The position numbers and the translations under genes are program-made. Below are positions 12,381-26,435 of a stretch of DNA of 64,000 nt, piece after piece. Source of the DNA: Flaccisagitta enflata (Eukaryota; Chaetognatha; Sagittoidea; Aphragmophora); the NCBI GenBank assembly GCA_965153355.1, contig OZ231126.1:36518001-36582000 (forward strand), given 5' to 3'. Position 1 is the first letter of the stretch; each line of letters begins with the position of its first letter. The notes under the pieces are model-generated. The model saw only the letters and a program-made list of their open reading frames with translations. It ran no database searches and had not been told where the DNA came from.

Positions 12381-14384
12381 TAATTAACAGTACTTTAACG
12401 CCGTTAATTAACACTATATAGGTACTATAAAATTAACTAAGAAAAATATTTTTTTATTTTTGAGAAATTCAATGAAAATAAGTGCTAAAAGCTGTTGTTA
12501 ATTATCAGGTACCTATATGCTGTTAATTAACATGCTATTTTTGATGTTAATTAGCACCCCATTTTATGCGTTAATTAACACAAAAAAATACAGATTATTA
12601 ACAAATTGTTAAAAATATACAATTTTTTTGTGTTAATTAACAGGTGAAATGTGGTGTTAATTAACATCAAAAACAGTGTGTAAATTAACACAAAAAAAAT
12701 ATAGATTATTAACAATTTGATCAGGTACCTATATGCTGTTAATCAATATGCTGTTTTTTATATTAATTAACACCAGATTTCATGCGTTAATTAACACACA
12801 AAAAAATATAGATTATTAAAAAATTGATCAGGTACCTCTATGCTGTTAATTAACATGCTGTTTTTGATGTTAATTAACACTACATTCCACCCGTTAATTA
12901 ACACAAAAAAACTTAGATTATTAACAAATCAATAAAGACATACAATTTTTTGGTATTAATTAATGGGTGAAATGTGGTGTTAAATAACATCAAAAACAGC
13001 CTGTTAATTAACACAGAAAAAATATAGATTATTAACAAATTGATTGGGTACATATATGCTGTTAATCAACATGCTGTTTTTGATGTTAATTAACACCAAA
13101 TTTCATGCGTTAATTAACACCAAAAAAATATTGATGATTAACAAATTGTTAAAGATATACAATTTTTTTGTATTAATTAACGGGTGAAATCTGGTGTTAA
13201 TTAACAGCATAGAGGTACCTTATCAATTTGTTAATAATCTATAATTTTTCTGTGTTAATTAACACACTGTTTTTGCTGTTAACTAACACCACATTTTATG
13301 CGTTAATCAATACAAAAAGAATATGGAATAAAAACAAATTGTTGAAAATATACAATGTTTTAGGGTTAATTTAAGAGTGAAATATGGTGTTAATTATCAT
13401 CAAAAACAGTGTGTTAATTAACACAGAAAAAATATAGATTATTAACAAATTGATCAGGTAACTCTATGCTGTTAATTAACACCACATTTCACCCGTTAAT
13501 TGATACAAAAAAATTGTATATCTTTAACAATTTGTTAATCATCAATATTTTTTTGGTGTTAATTAACGCATGAAATTTGGTGTTAATTAACATCAAAAAC
13601 AGCATGTTGATTAACAGCATATAGGTACCTGATCAATTTGTTAATAATCTATATTTTTTCTGTGTTAATTAACAGGCTGTTTTTGATGTTAATTAACACC
13701 ACATTTCACCCGTTAATTAACATCGAAAAACTGTGTCTTTATTAATTTGTTAATAATCTATGTTTATTTGTGTTAATTAACAGATGAAATGTGGTGTTAA
13801 TTACCATCAAAAACAGCATGTTAATTAACAGCATAGAGGTACCTGATTAATTTTTTGATAATCTATATTTTTTTGTGTGTTAATTAACGTATGAAATCTG
13901 GTGTTAATTAATATAAAAAACAGCATGTTGATTAACAGCATATAGGTACCTGATCAGATTGTTAATAATCTATATTTTTTTGAGTTAATTAACACACTGT
14001 TTTTGATGTTAATTAACACCACATTTTACCCGTTAATTAACACCAAAATATTATATATTCTTAACAATTTGTTAATAATCGATATTTTTTTTGTGTTAAT
14101 TAACGCATAAAATGGGGTGTTAATTAACATCAAAAATAGCATGTTAATTATCAGCATATAGGTACCTGATAATTAACAACATTTTTTAGCACTTAGTTTC
14201 ATTGAATTTCTTTTTAAAAAAATTTTTTTCTTAGTTAATTTCATGGTACCTATATACCGTTAATTAACAACTGTTTTTAAGTGTTAATTAACAGCATAAA
14301 AACTACTGTTAATTAATGGTACCTTTTTTGCCTTTTATTAACAATTTTGTTAATTAGAGGCGTTAATGTGCCGTTAATTAACGC
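12381..14384. repeat. ~2 kb palindromic TTAATTAAC-rich array
   Basis: Dozens of GTTAATTAAC decamers (self-complementary) alternate with blocks such as AACAAATTGAT(C), AGGTACCTATATGCTG and CATGAAATGTGGTG. Units recur at roughly 100-150 bp. Left blocks reappear in reverse complement on the right: GCTGTTGTTAATTATCAGGT near 12490 is answered by ACCTGATAATTAACAACA near 14163, and AAAATAAGTGCTAAAA near 12475 by a TTTTTTAGCACTTAG counterpart near 14185. The block is therefore both a tandem array and a large imperfect palindrome with ~1 kb arms. It has no reading frame above 60 codons. Confidence 0.8.
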
Positions 14385-14980
14385 AGGGTAAATCGCTCAC
14401 GATATATCTCTGGTTGCGCGTGGAGAGAAGGGGGCAATCGGTAAACGACAAGATTTGCACAGGCACACGCACGCACGCGCGCCCACTTCTTTGGATCGGA
14501 TAAGATTTTTTTTTACTGTGTAGAGAATGATTGATAAAATAACCCCATCGTTTCAAATTGATAAGTCGCGTGGCTGGAATGTTTCACTTTCAGCGGAATT
14601 CCTCATTTCCCTTCAAATCCACGGGAAGCCAACGTAAAACGAACCTAGAGTCCAGGCCAACTGGGGGTTATATTTAAGAGCACCGAAAAAAAATGTGTCT
14701 TTGTACGACTTCTCTCTAAACGATTAAGATAAATTGTCTGTAGGTTGTATATACTAAAAGAGATATTACTGTCTATGTGATTTCATTTTATACGATTACG
14801 ATTTCATGGGGAGATGAAAGAAAATGAAAGCTTGATTACACTTTTGGTTGAAACTGTCGAAATGGATGCGGAAGAAATGATTCAAGTAGCCTTTGTTGGT
14901 CAAAATTTGGACAGGTAAAACGAACGAAGCAACTATTTCAGGATTGATCCCAGTTGAAAGAGTTCAAACTCTTTCAAATA

Positions 14981-15156
14981 CAGTGGATCTCCGCAATAAC
15001 AGCCCCGCTTTTAAAGGTTCCCCGTCAATAAAGGTCAACATTTTGAGGTCAAAAATGGTAGTTTTTAATGTGATTTCACCTCTCTTTAAAAGTTATCCTG
15101 ATAAAAAGGTAAAAAATCTTCAGTCCCAATAGGGCCGATCAGGCGGGGTCCTACTG
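14981..15156. mobile_element. 176 bp TA-flanked MITE, pogo/Tigger-like ends
   Basis: Left end CAGTGGATCTCCGC and right end (reverse complement) CAGTAGGACCCCGC are imperfect inverted repeats flanked by TA on both sides. CAGTRGRWCYYCG-type termini with TA duplication resemble pogo/Tigger elements of the Tc1/mariner superfamily. Non-coding. Confidence 0.6.
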
Positions 15157-15994
15157 TATGACCAATTTGAGGTCAGCACTCAGCAGCTCAATTTGTTTAA
15201 GGACAAGCTGCATTCTTTTAAAGATGATGCTTCTTTTCGGATCCGCCATTTTCCCTCTCATTTACAATTCAATCTTGAAGTGGAGTTAGGCGTAGCGCGG
15301 GACCACGTCGATGCATATATATCAGGGATGGGCGATCAATCAGGATTTGTCGGTAGAAAAAACAACATCCAAACCTCACGATTGAAAACCTTGATTGCCG
15401 AGAAAAAAAAGAAGAAAAAACAACAACAGCATGAGGACCTGATGATATGCGCAAAGGGGGCGCTTTTGTTTTAATGTTGTTTTTCTTGTGGTTGACTAAA
15501 TCTCTCTTTTCAAAATTTTTTTTCCAAATTAATAAATCACAAATTGGGCGGCAACTCGGCTGCCGTCACACGTCAACCCGGATTAAAGGCAAAGACCAAG
15601 GAGTGAAAGATAACAAAAGTTAATAGGAGAAAGTGAGAGTGTGTGAAGAAACGGATGGAGATTCGGAGTGATACAAGAAAAGCAAAAAAAATGAAGAGAA
15701 ATGAGGACAGAAAAGAAGGAATGCAAGAGAAAGAAAGAAATGGAGAAAGAGAGACAAAAAGAGGGAGCGAAAAAAAGGGAAAAAATAAGGAAAGAAAAAG
15801 AAGAAAAAGTCGGAAAGAACGAAAAGACAACAGCGGCGGTCAGCTCCCTTACTTTCCTAATTGAGACCATTAAACGCGTTACGGTGTATTTCTCCAGATG
15901 TTGATACCAAATTGATTTATTGCCATCAATGACAAAAAGTTACATAAGTAATGGAGAATAGTTATCATTTAATGTGGTCGCCATTTCCCCCCAT
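15157..15994. other. No gene; polypurine tract
   Basis: Contains a purine-rich block at about 15600-15830 (GAGAAAGAAAG-type). Reading frames across it are low-complexity Lys/Glu/Arg. No supported gene. Confidence 0.5.
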
Positions 15995-16160
15995 ACTTTA
16001 TTTGCAGGCACGCGACTCTAAGCATTGCATCGGTTGCTTGGTCTGTCCGTCGGTTGTCTGTTCTCAACACTTTTTGGTTTGCGAGGGAATTTTGCAGAAT
16101 AATGCCCTTGCCTATTGCCCAAGCACCTACGGTTAGGGGCCGTGTATTCGACCAGTTTTA
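15995..16160 (+). mobile_element. Degraded HINE-like element
   Basis: GCACGCGACTCT, then GTCTGTCCGTCGGTTGTCTG, then TGCCC blocks and GGGCCGTGTATTCGACCAG and TTTT, in the order seen in the GTCGCGTGC subfamily but with many differences. Confidence 0.5.
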
Positions 16161-17252
16161 CTCAGTGAAGGAAGTGATGTTTTTTTAAGTAATACTCAAA
16201 ATAGAATGAAAGAATACAAAAAGATGAAAATAGAAATGACTTCCGTTTTTGCAGAATCGCTTGTGGCCATTTGTAAACATCTGGTATACTATCTGCGCTG
16301 AAAACTCTTTTTAACTTGCCCATTCTATGGCTAAACCCAACCTCACATATCAGAAGACGACCTCACAAATCAGGCCAAGCCAAAGACCGAGGCCTTGGCC
16401 TCATAAAATGAAAATCACAGTCGGCGGTTGGCAAATCATAAAACGCCGCGTGAGTATAATTTAACTTTGCTTTTGGATTGATGCGGCAGTTATGCAATTA
16501 AACTATTAAAGACATGCGGGATCCCGACCAATGGTAATCATGATGCGCTGAGCACGTTGTGATGAAAATATTTGAAACGACTAAAAACTTTTTAATATTC
16601 AATCTAGAAATTTTGTATAAATTCTAGTTCCAAATAAGTTCCGCCATATCCATAAATAAAAAAAAAAACTTTTGTTCCAGAAAACAAAACGATTAACAAG
16701 ATTCCTGCCCAGTTCAATTCAACTTGGGTACTCTTTACTGCCGTTGATATTTTTCTTGGCCTTTAAACATGAGAATATTGACAAAGAAATTTATGAATTA
16801 TCATTGGAGAACGTCTCATCATTTCTTGTTATCCATACCCCTAAATATAAAGGAATTATCTTTTCATATTTGCCGCGCCAAAAAATGGATTTTATGACAA
16901 AGTGTAGCATCTAATTAATGTCCTGGGCGGAAGATTTTCGTGTCAACGCGCGTTTCTAAATGCCCAAGGCTGACTTCAATGGCTCTCTTTAATTTTTCGC
17001 TATTCTTATCAAATGAAAAATATGGGAAAATTGATCTATATATAGAGTGATGGATGTCTTTAGCATACCTTTGGCTTCGCCCTCGCTACAGATCTCTGAT
17101 TGATTGTTTTTTATGTCTTTTTAATCTTTTTTCAACAATCTCCTCTTTTAACAAGTTTCACTGATTTCATGACTGAGTCAACAATCGCAAATCAGTCCCT
17201 GCAAATCAACCGCAAAAATCTCGGCCATTGAATTCATCAACATCTTACAACA
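16161..17252. other. No gene seen
   Basis: Unique-looking AT-rich sequence. The longest frames (about 80 codons near 16672) have no recognisable domain or splice context. Confidence 0.45.
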
Positions 17253-17440
17253 AACAAGGCCGGCTACCAAAGTCGCGTGCGGGTGGGCAGGGCAGTGACA
17301 AAAATGGTTGACCAAGTATTATGGCAGGAGCGGTAATGCAAAAACCGCTCATAAATATCGAAAAAGCCATGTGTTACGGACCGATTGAATGACCGACGGA
17401 CTGGTTATAGCTATATAGAGTCGCTTGCACGCGGGTTAAA
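17253..17440 (-). mobile_element. HINE-like element, GTCGCGTGC subfamily
   Basis: The + strand reads AAACAAGGCCGGCTACC, AGTCGCGTGC, GGGTGGGCAGGGCAGTG ... GACCGACGG ... AGAGTCGCTTGCACGCG, so the element runs on the minus strand. The terminal hairpin is shortened. Confidence 0.7.
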
Positions 17441-18153
17441 ATGAAATTTAATCACGTTCAAAGAAATGGTCATTCTTCGGAATTTCGGTTTGGTGAGTGT
17501 ATTTTTCTTCTCAGATTGCTCACCGGGTAGGTTTTTTTGGCGTCAAATTACTGTCCGCTTTATCACCCAAAATGGAAGTGCATGATACAAATTGAAAAAA
17601 AAAATGATGTCCATCTAAAGATCGTACGCGCGCGCCCGGCCTCGTAGCCAATGACGCTTAGTTTTCAACGGCTTTGAAACAATTGTGACGAGGCCATTCA
17701 CGAGTCCGCATGACCTCGCACGGGGTTGAGCAAGGTCCATCACACGAAAAAACATGAGTTTAACCGTGAGAATATGTTAATTTGCATTATAGAGTTTTAC
17801 AGTGCAGAAAACGAAACAAGAAATCTGCCTGAATATTCTAAATTCACCTTGGGACTTGTCATAATTCGTGGCAGGAGTACACTTTTCTGACATTTGTATA
17901 CATGGTTAGCACAGAAACTTGATTTCATTCGAAAAGGGACAGTATGATTGCATCACCGTCTTTTCACCGATCAACGTGCATGTGCCATATCATGTGGGGA
18001 GGGGGGGAAGAGACTAGATTGCTTGGGGGTCCTGTGAGGGGAGGGGGCCCAGGTTTATTCGTTAGTGCGATTACCACGATTTGCTTTTGTTAAAAGGTTA
18101 TATTTATTGCTCGACTATTGCTTGACTGGGTTGCTTCTTGTCGTTGTATGATA
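17441..18153. other. No gene seen
   Basis: Unique-looking sequence with no supported feature. Confidence 0.45.
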
Positions 18154-18759
18154 AATAGTCGCAAAAGCGTTAGATGGTCAGCGGTACCCGTGCCCTGCCA
18201 AAGTAGGTTGTGCTTGAAGTTGAGGGAGGGAGCAGGACAGCGGCCCCGAAGGGGTCGATGACCTATGCTTTCACGCATATGTGGAATTTTCTCCTCCTTC
18301 TCCTCCTCCTTCTCCTCCATCTGAAATTTGGGCCTTGAGGCTGGAATTTGGGTCTTGAGGCTGGGATTTAGGTCTCAAGGCTGGGATTTGGGCCTAGAGG
18401 CTGGGATTTGGGCCTGCAGGCTGGGATTTAGACCTCAAGGCTGAGACTTGGGCTTCGAGGATGAGATTTGGGCATCAAGGATAGGATTTGGGCCTCAAGG
18501 ATAGGATTTGGGCCTTGAGGATAGGATTTGGGCCTTGGGGGTGGGATATGGGCCTCCAGGATAAAATTTGGGCCACAAGGATAAGGTTTGGGCCTAGAGG
18601 ATAGGATATGGGCCTAGTGGATGGGATTTGGGCCTCAAGGCTGGAATTTGGGTCTCAAGGCTAGAATTTGAGTCGGGGGGGGCGGATGGAGGAGAAGGAG
18701 GAGAAAATTCCCCATATGTGTGAAAGCATAGGTCATCGACCCCTTCGGGGCCGCTGCCC
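18154..18759. mobile_element. Fold-back minisatellite element, copy 2
   Basis: Inverted arms GCGGCCCCGAAGGGGTCGAT (from about 18239) and its reverse complement (ending 18759) flank a minisatellite of about eighteen ~20 bp units of the type GGGATTTGGGCCTCAAGGCT. The left flank AGTCGCAAAAGCGTTAGATG through GTTGAGGGAGGGAGCAGG (18157-18235) is partly shared, in inverse orientation, with sequence right of copy 1 (7800-7850), and its start recurs at 31186. Confidence 0.75.
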
Positions 18760-19700
18760 AAAAGTTGATAAATTGCCAGAAAACAATAATGAAAACAGCT
18801 ATGAGTAAATAAATGTTAACTTAAGTTACAAAATATTCTATGATTATTGATCAAGGCCGAACTAATGTGTCAATTTTGGGGAGAATCTTGAAATGAGTAA
18901 GTTTGAGCATTGACGACCTAAATAAAAAAGAAGCCCAACGAAAATTTCAAAACTTGCAGCAAGCCCATGAATTCACAATAAAAAAATCCTCAATGCGACC
19001 TCGCCAAAACCAAAACAATAAAGTCAAGGTTTGTTCATTTTCAATCATAAAAAATGACGGATAAGACAGACGTAGTCGTCGCTTCAAAGTCGAGGATGAA
19101 AAAAAAAAGAACATCACACAACGGATTGAAAGAGTGATACTTTTCCTGTGATTTGCTTGGCTCATGCATGACATCTGTGATGCGGTTTGAAAAAAAGGCT
19201 CCTGGAGGGAGGTGGCCCACCAAAGTCGAGCCATAAAAACACACAGCCGACCGCGGCATTTTCACATGAACTGAGTGACGGATGCATGAGAACTGACACA
19301 AGATGTCACTAGGAAAACAAGACTATTTGGTGAATTGGCTAAATGGACAAATAACGAAATGGATGGATGGAGGGTAGGATAAATGAACGCATTGAAATAA
19401 CGTGAGTGAATGAAGGAATGGATGAATCATGAATGAATACCTTAAAGTGGTCGGAATAGCAAATCAGCCATTGAAAACGTTGAATGATAATTTCTAGGCC
19501 TTAAATCAATAAGTTGATTTTTTAATAAGCAACGGACACACTCACAACAATATTCACTTGAACACGAAGAGGAACGGACGAACGGACCCCCATTATGAGA
19601 AAATCGGGTAAACAATGAATTGAACAAATGGAGGAATGCAACGAAACGAGAAGGATAAGAAATAAGAGCAAAAAGGAAATAGGCAGGAAAGAAAGAAAGT
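18760..19700. other. No gene seen
   Basis: Short chance frames and loose ATGGATGA-type simple repeats at 19360-19440. No supported exon. Confidence 0.45.
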
Positions 19701-19961
19701 AAACAAGGCCAAGTTAAGGCCAATAAGTGCGCCTCGCTTGATTAAGAACTTGTGAATGAACGTTTTTGATGAATGAATGAATGAATGAATGAATGGATGG
19801 ATGGATGAAAATGAATGTGGTAAGGCATGAAAGGTGATAGTAATGAAGAAATACGTCAGAATGAGCCGTTTTGCGCATTTCAAACGTTTGCGTTACCAAC
19901 CGACCGGCCAACCAACCAACGGACATGACCTCTTATAGAAGTGCAAGGACGCACTTAAAAA
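19701..19961 (-). mobile_element. HINE-like element, GTGCGTCC subfamily
   Basis: Minus strand order: TTTTTAAGTGCGTCC stem-loop, CTTCTATAAGAGG, GGTTGG tract, GGTAACGCAAACG, an (ATTC)n microsatellite, inverted GCGCAC, paired GGCC motifs and TTGTTT. Confidence 0.7.
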
Positions 19962-20058
19962 GAAAGAAAAAATAAAAAAGAAAGAAAGAAAGAAAGAAAG
20001 AAAGTAAAAAAGAAGATAGAAAGAAAGTAAGAAAGAAAGAAAGTAAAAAAGAAAGAAA

Positions 20059-20132
<74 letters not shown>

Positions 20133-20266
20133 AACCTAAGAAAGTAAAGAAAGTAAGCAAGTAAGCAAGCATGCAAGTAAGCAAGTGTGCAATCGAGCAT
20201 GCAAGCATGCATGTAAGCATGCAAGCAAGCAAGCAAGCAAGCAAGAAAGCAAGCAAGCAAGCAAAC

Positions 20267-20354
<88 letters not shown>

Positions 20355-20380
20355 AAAAAAGAAAGGAAAAAAGAAAAAAA
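19962..20380. repeat. (GAAA)n - (AAGC/ATGC)n - (GAAA)n compound microsatellite
   Basis: Two GAAA blocks (about 19978-20136 and 20266-20352) flank a GCAAGCAAGCATGC-type tetranucleotide block. Poly Phe-Leu-Ser and Lys-Glu frames here are artefacts. Confidence 0.95.
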
Positions 20381-20614
20381 AGCAACTAAATCAGACCCAA
20401 AACAAGTGGAATGCTTTGCTGCTTAGGAGGTGGGAGAGGTCCGAGGGTCAAAGGCGTCAGGGAAGATCGAGATTTCTCGCTGTTAAAATATGTTCGAAAG
20501 TAAGTGTTAAAAATTCCCCGAATTGCGGAAATCCAGATTGAGTGAAACAATTTTTTGATCTAGGTTGTTATCACAAGGTCTTTTTTCTAAAAATATTCCA
20601 TCAACAGCATTGTT

Positions 20615-20762
20615 TGAAGTCGCGTGTTACGCGACTTTACACTTTGGTATGTTGATCCGTCGGTCCGTCCGTCCGTCTATCCGTCTGTCCCCTTTTTACT
20701 CTTATGCTCTTGTCGTCTTTGACCTTACTGCTCCTACTTGTGTCTAATTAGACACAGGTAGA
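20615..20762 (+). mobile_element. HINE-like element, GTCGCGTG subfamily (5' part)
   Basis: AGTCGCGTGTTACGCGACT stem-loop, a CGGTCCGTCCGTCCGTC tract, CCCCTTTTTACT (as at 9350) and CTGCTCCTAC. The canonical 3' hairpin is not found. Confidence 0.6.
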
Positions 20763-21088
20763 AGTCTATAGAGAAATAAAGACAAGTGCTGTCTATCTAT
20801 TCGTGTTTGTCTCTCTGTTTATCTTTTTATCAATCTGTTTTTAAGTGCATTGATAATCAAATTCAGTGCTGAAAGAGAGCCAGGCTTAGCATGCAGATTT
20901 GTCTCATTAACCCCCTTCCTCTTTATCCTGCTTATGGTGTCCGGGGCAGAAAGATCATCTGAGAATGCAAAGAACCAGTGCAAAGGTCAAGCACCATGCT
21001 AAAAGCACAATGATTGTTGCTGAGATATATATATATGTGGATGTGCGATTGCTATAAAGGACATTACTGTTTAGAAAGTACACACATG

Positions 21089-21090
<2 letters not shown>
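20763..21090. other. No gene seen
   Basis: Non-coding sequence leading into the next microsatellite. Confidence 0.45.
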
Positions 21091-21091
<1 letters not shown>

Positions 21092-21177
<86 letters not shown>

Positions 21178-21208
21178 GCAAACAAACAAACAAACAAACA
21201 AACAAACA
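21092..21208. repeat. (CA)n-(AAAC)n microsatellite
   Basis: About 41 CA units followed by eight AAAC units. Confidence 0.95.
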
Positions 21209-21377
21209 CGTTTAAGTCGTCTTTGTCTATCATCCGGTCTAAAGTGGGCCTCCTTAACGTATTTATAAATTCTCCCACGAAGAAATCCAGAATGTTATGG
21301 AAAATTAGAAATCTGTCTTCATGGAATATACACGTCAAAACTTAATCACCGTAAAGGATCAAAGCTCACCTACCCCA

Positions 21378-21383
21378 ACGACG

Positions 21384-21417
<34 letters not shown>

Positions 21418-21672
21418 TTACGATGACGAGAGTTACGATGACGAGAATCTCGACGGCACAAAGGACGACTGACAACGGTAACGACAGGTGACGATGACGG
21501 CGACGAAGACGATAACGACCGGGGACGATGACGACGACGAAGACGATAACGACCGGTGACGATGACGACGACAAAGACGATAACGACCGGTGACGATTAC
21601 GACGACGAAGACGATAACGACAGGTGACGATGACGATGACGAAGACGATAACGACAGGTGACGATGACAGGT
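21378..21672. repeat. GAC-rich minisatellite
   Basis: Starts with (ACG)n and becomes an imperfect ~54 bp repeat containing GAAGACGATAACGAC followed by (C/A)GGTGACGATGACGA, about four to five copies. The minus strand frame (Val/Ile/Arg-rich) is a repeat artefact. Confidence 0.8.
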
Positions 21673-22054
21673 GATAAGACGACATCTTCAACGAAACTTC
21701 TCGTAAGACGTGAAGCTCCTCCTTTGCTCGATGAATCACTCCACCCAAGTAGGTCGTCATCCCCAAGGAGACCTCACGTGTATCCCCAAATCAATTTCCA
21801 TTTTCCATCTCATTTACCGCCGAAGGAAATGAAATATGCCATGTATGCCATATATGCCATACATGGCGCTAGTTAATGTGGCATATTTCATCAGTGGAAA
21901 ATGGATGTATAACTCGCTCAACATCACCAACGTACACTAAAAGTCATAGAAATTTCTTGGGAAAAAGTAAAGACCCCCGGGCCCCCGGGATCCAAGTCCA
22001 ACTCAACTCAGCTTTAGTTAATAAGTCAGTTTTGGCATCCGGCCTTTTCCTACT

Positions 22055-22095
22055 ATTCTTCTTCTTCTTCTTCTTCTTCTTCTTCTTCTTCTTCT

Positions 22096-22126
<31 letters not shown>

Positions 22127-22780
22127 TTTCTTCTTCTTCTTCTTCTTCTTCTTCTTCTTCTTCTTCTTCTTCTTCTTCTTCTTCTTCTTCTTCTTCTTCT
22201 TCTTCTTCTTCTTCTTCTTCTTCTTCTTCTTCTTCTTCTTCTTCTTCTTCTTCTCTTTCTTCTTCTTTTTCTTTTTCTTTTTCTTTTTCTTTTTCTTTTT
22301 CTTTTTCTTTTTCTTCTTCTTCTTCTCCTTCTTCTTCTTTTTCTTCTTCTTCTTCTTTTTTGTTTTCGCCTTCCCATATTCCTTGTTCATCGTTAACCTT
22401 TCAATCTTTATTTGTTTTTACCCTCTTCTTTGTCTTCATGTACTTTTTTTCAATAACAACGTTTCCTATCTCTTCTACTTTCTCTTTCCCTTTTCCTCAT
22501 CTCTATTTATTCAATCGTCGTCGTCTTTTTCTTCTTCTTCTTCTTCTTCTTCCTTCTTTTTCTTTTTCTTTTTCTTTTTCTTTTTCTTTTTCTTTTTCTT
22601 TTTCTTTTTCTTTTTCTTTTTCTTCTTCTTTTTCTTTTTCTTCTTTTTCTTCTTCTTACTCGTTTTTTTGTTCTTTTTCTTTTTGTTCTTGTTCTTGTTC
22701 TTGTTCTTGTTCTTGTTCTTCATCTTCTTTACCTTCTTCATCTTCTTCTCTATCTTCTTCTTTCACTTCTTCTTTTCAAT
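22055..22780. repeat. (TTC)n / (TTTTTC)n microsatellite complex
   Basis: (TTC)n from 22055 to about 22255, (TTTTTC)n to 22310, mixed sequence at 22360-22525, then a second (TTTTTC)/(TTC)/(TTCTTG)n block to 22780. Poly-Phe and poly-Lys frames across it are artefacts. Confidence 0.95.
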
Positions 22781-23049
22781 CATTTCTCAAAAAGATCCGA
22801 AAATTGAAGCGAAAATGGAAATCTCCCTTTTACGGTCGACGTCGAATCCTCCTCCTCCTCCTCTTCCCCTCCCTCCTCTTCCTTTTTTTCTAGCACCCAT
22901 TCCCCTTCTTCTTTCTTACTCCCAATGATAGTATTCTTTGTTTTCTCCCTTCTCCCATTCCGACACTTTTTTAAGAGATGAGGGAGGGGGGGGGGAGAAG
23001 TAGAAGAAGATCTTTTTTTTCTGTGGTCGGTCATTAATCACAACCAGAT

Positions 23050-23051
<2 letters not shown>

Positions 23052-23132
<81 letters not shown>
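23052..23132. repeat. (CT)n microsatellite
   Basis: About 40 CT units. Confidence 0.95.
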
Positions 23133-23135
<3 letters not shown>

Positions 23136-23274
23136 TTAAAAGTTTAAATGTTCGGATCTCCGATTTGGAAATTCATTTTCGACGCGAAGACAAACTCGAG
23201 AAGCGTCGAAGCTCCGCGATCACAAACGCGGCAGTTCGAACATCTTTAATCATCGACGTCTCTCGTCTCACTTT

Positions 23275-23440
23275 ACAAGGCCGATTGCACGGCCATGAAC
23301 TAGTCGGTTGCGAGTGGGCAGGAGCAGTAGTACTCAAGATTGACTGTTATGAACGATTTCATCTTTAAAAAAACGGACCTGTGAACCGACCGACAGACGG
23401 TCTCACCTTCTTTTAGAGCCGATAGCAGGCGATTAAAGTA
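23275..23440 (-). mobile_element. Degraded HINE-like element
   Basis: The + strand reads ACAAGGCCGATTGCACGGCC, GGTTGCGAGTGGGCAGGAGC ... GACCGACCGACAGACGG ... GCCGATAGCAGGCGATTAAA. The order matches the GTCGCGTGC subfamily on the minus strand, with many substitutions. Confidence 0.5.
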
Positions 23441-23831
23441 CGAGAAAATACCGAATTGAAACTCGACGTAAAAAAATTTGCGTTGATTCATGTGTTCATC
23501 TTTTTTACTATTTATAACATACATACTAGACACTTGACAAATAAAAAAAAGCTATTTTATCAAGGGAAAGGTTCGCACTAGAGATGTCAATTGTGTTTTT
23601 TCAAAATTGTAAAAATTGAAAAGAAAAAACAATCCATTCGATTTTTAATTCCTCGTTCTATTTTTGGTGGTCCTTTTTTGTGTATTCTTCACCAGAATAT
23701 TCCGTCGACGTGATCACCTCAAGAACACGTTTTAACTTCTTAGTCTTTTAGTTTCCATCCTGTTACATATTAACGATCAAGGTTATGTAAATTCATCCGG
23801 TGGATCAGGTTGTGTGTCTGTCTGTGTCCGT

Positions 23832-23958
<127 letters not shown>

Positions 23959-24253
23959 ATCATCATCGTTATTTTATCTGATTGAATGTAATGGCTTTTC
24001 GCGTCGACGTGAAGGATTTTGGGCTTTCTGGGGGAAATTGATTTTTCTCACTCTGTGATTTCCAATTTCTGAGTCAATTTTTTTAAATCTATTTTCTCGA
24101 GAGGACGACTCTGGGAGTCCAAAACTCCAATCTTCGCTCCTCGACAAATCGTGACCAAATAGCTTAAAACCTATTTACATATGAGAGAGGGATGAAGAAA
24201 GCCCGAGCCTCAGGCTGAGGTGCGCGAATGGAAATTAAAAAAAAAAGGAAGAT

Positions 24254-24254
<1 letters not shown>

Positions 24255-24319
<65 letters not shown>

Positions 24320-24373
24320 GACAATTACTGCAGCAACAGTAACAACTTTAGTAACAACAAAAAAAAACAACAA

Positions 24374-24432
<59 letters not shown>

Positions 24433-24585
24433 GCAATAACAACGAAATCAACAACAAAAACAACAACAACAACAAAAATATTCAGAACAGCAACAACAAC
24501 GAAAATAACACCAACAACAAAACAACAACGAAAACAACAATAACAACAACAAAACAACCAACAACAACAACAACAATAGAACCAA
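24255..24585. repeat. (GA)n followed by (CAA)n microsatellites
   Basis: (GA)n at 24258-24317, perfect (CAA)n at 24370-24432, then imperfect CAA/AAC to about 24585. Asn/Thr frames are artefacts. Confidence 0.95.
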
Positions 24586-24832
24586 ATCAAAAACAGCGAA
24601 AGGTGTCAGTGGAGCAAAAGGAAGTACTAAAACAGTTCGTGAAAAAAAGGAGGAAGGCGAAGATGAGGAAGTTGATGTAGAGGAAGCGGATGAAGATAAG
24701 CAAAGGGTAAAGAAATAAAAGAAATATAACAAAGTAAAAGAAAAGAAGTGAATCGTATAAAACGACGATACTTTGCTCCAATTTTCGATCTCAATTTCTG
24801 CGATTGACTTTCGTATCGTTCTCTCATTTCTT

Positions 24833-26435
<1,603 letters not shown>

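Noticed and set aside
12381-14384. CRISPR-like regular spacing of TTAATTAAC repeats
   Set aside because: The genome is eukaryotic, the repeats are palindromic decamers in both orientations, and the intervals are themselves repeated rather than unique spacers.
15573-15904. Lys/Glu-rich and Phe/Ser-rich frames
   Set aside because: A polypurine tract read in both directions; low complexity only.
21876-22928. 350-codon frame rich in Phe
   Set aside because: Almost entirely (TTC)n/(TTTTTC)n; no domain, start context or splice evidence.
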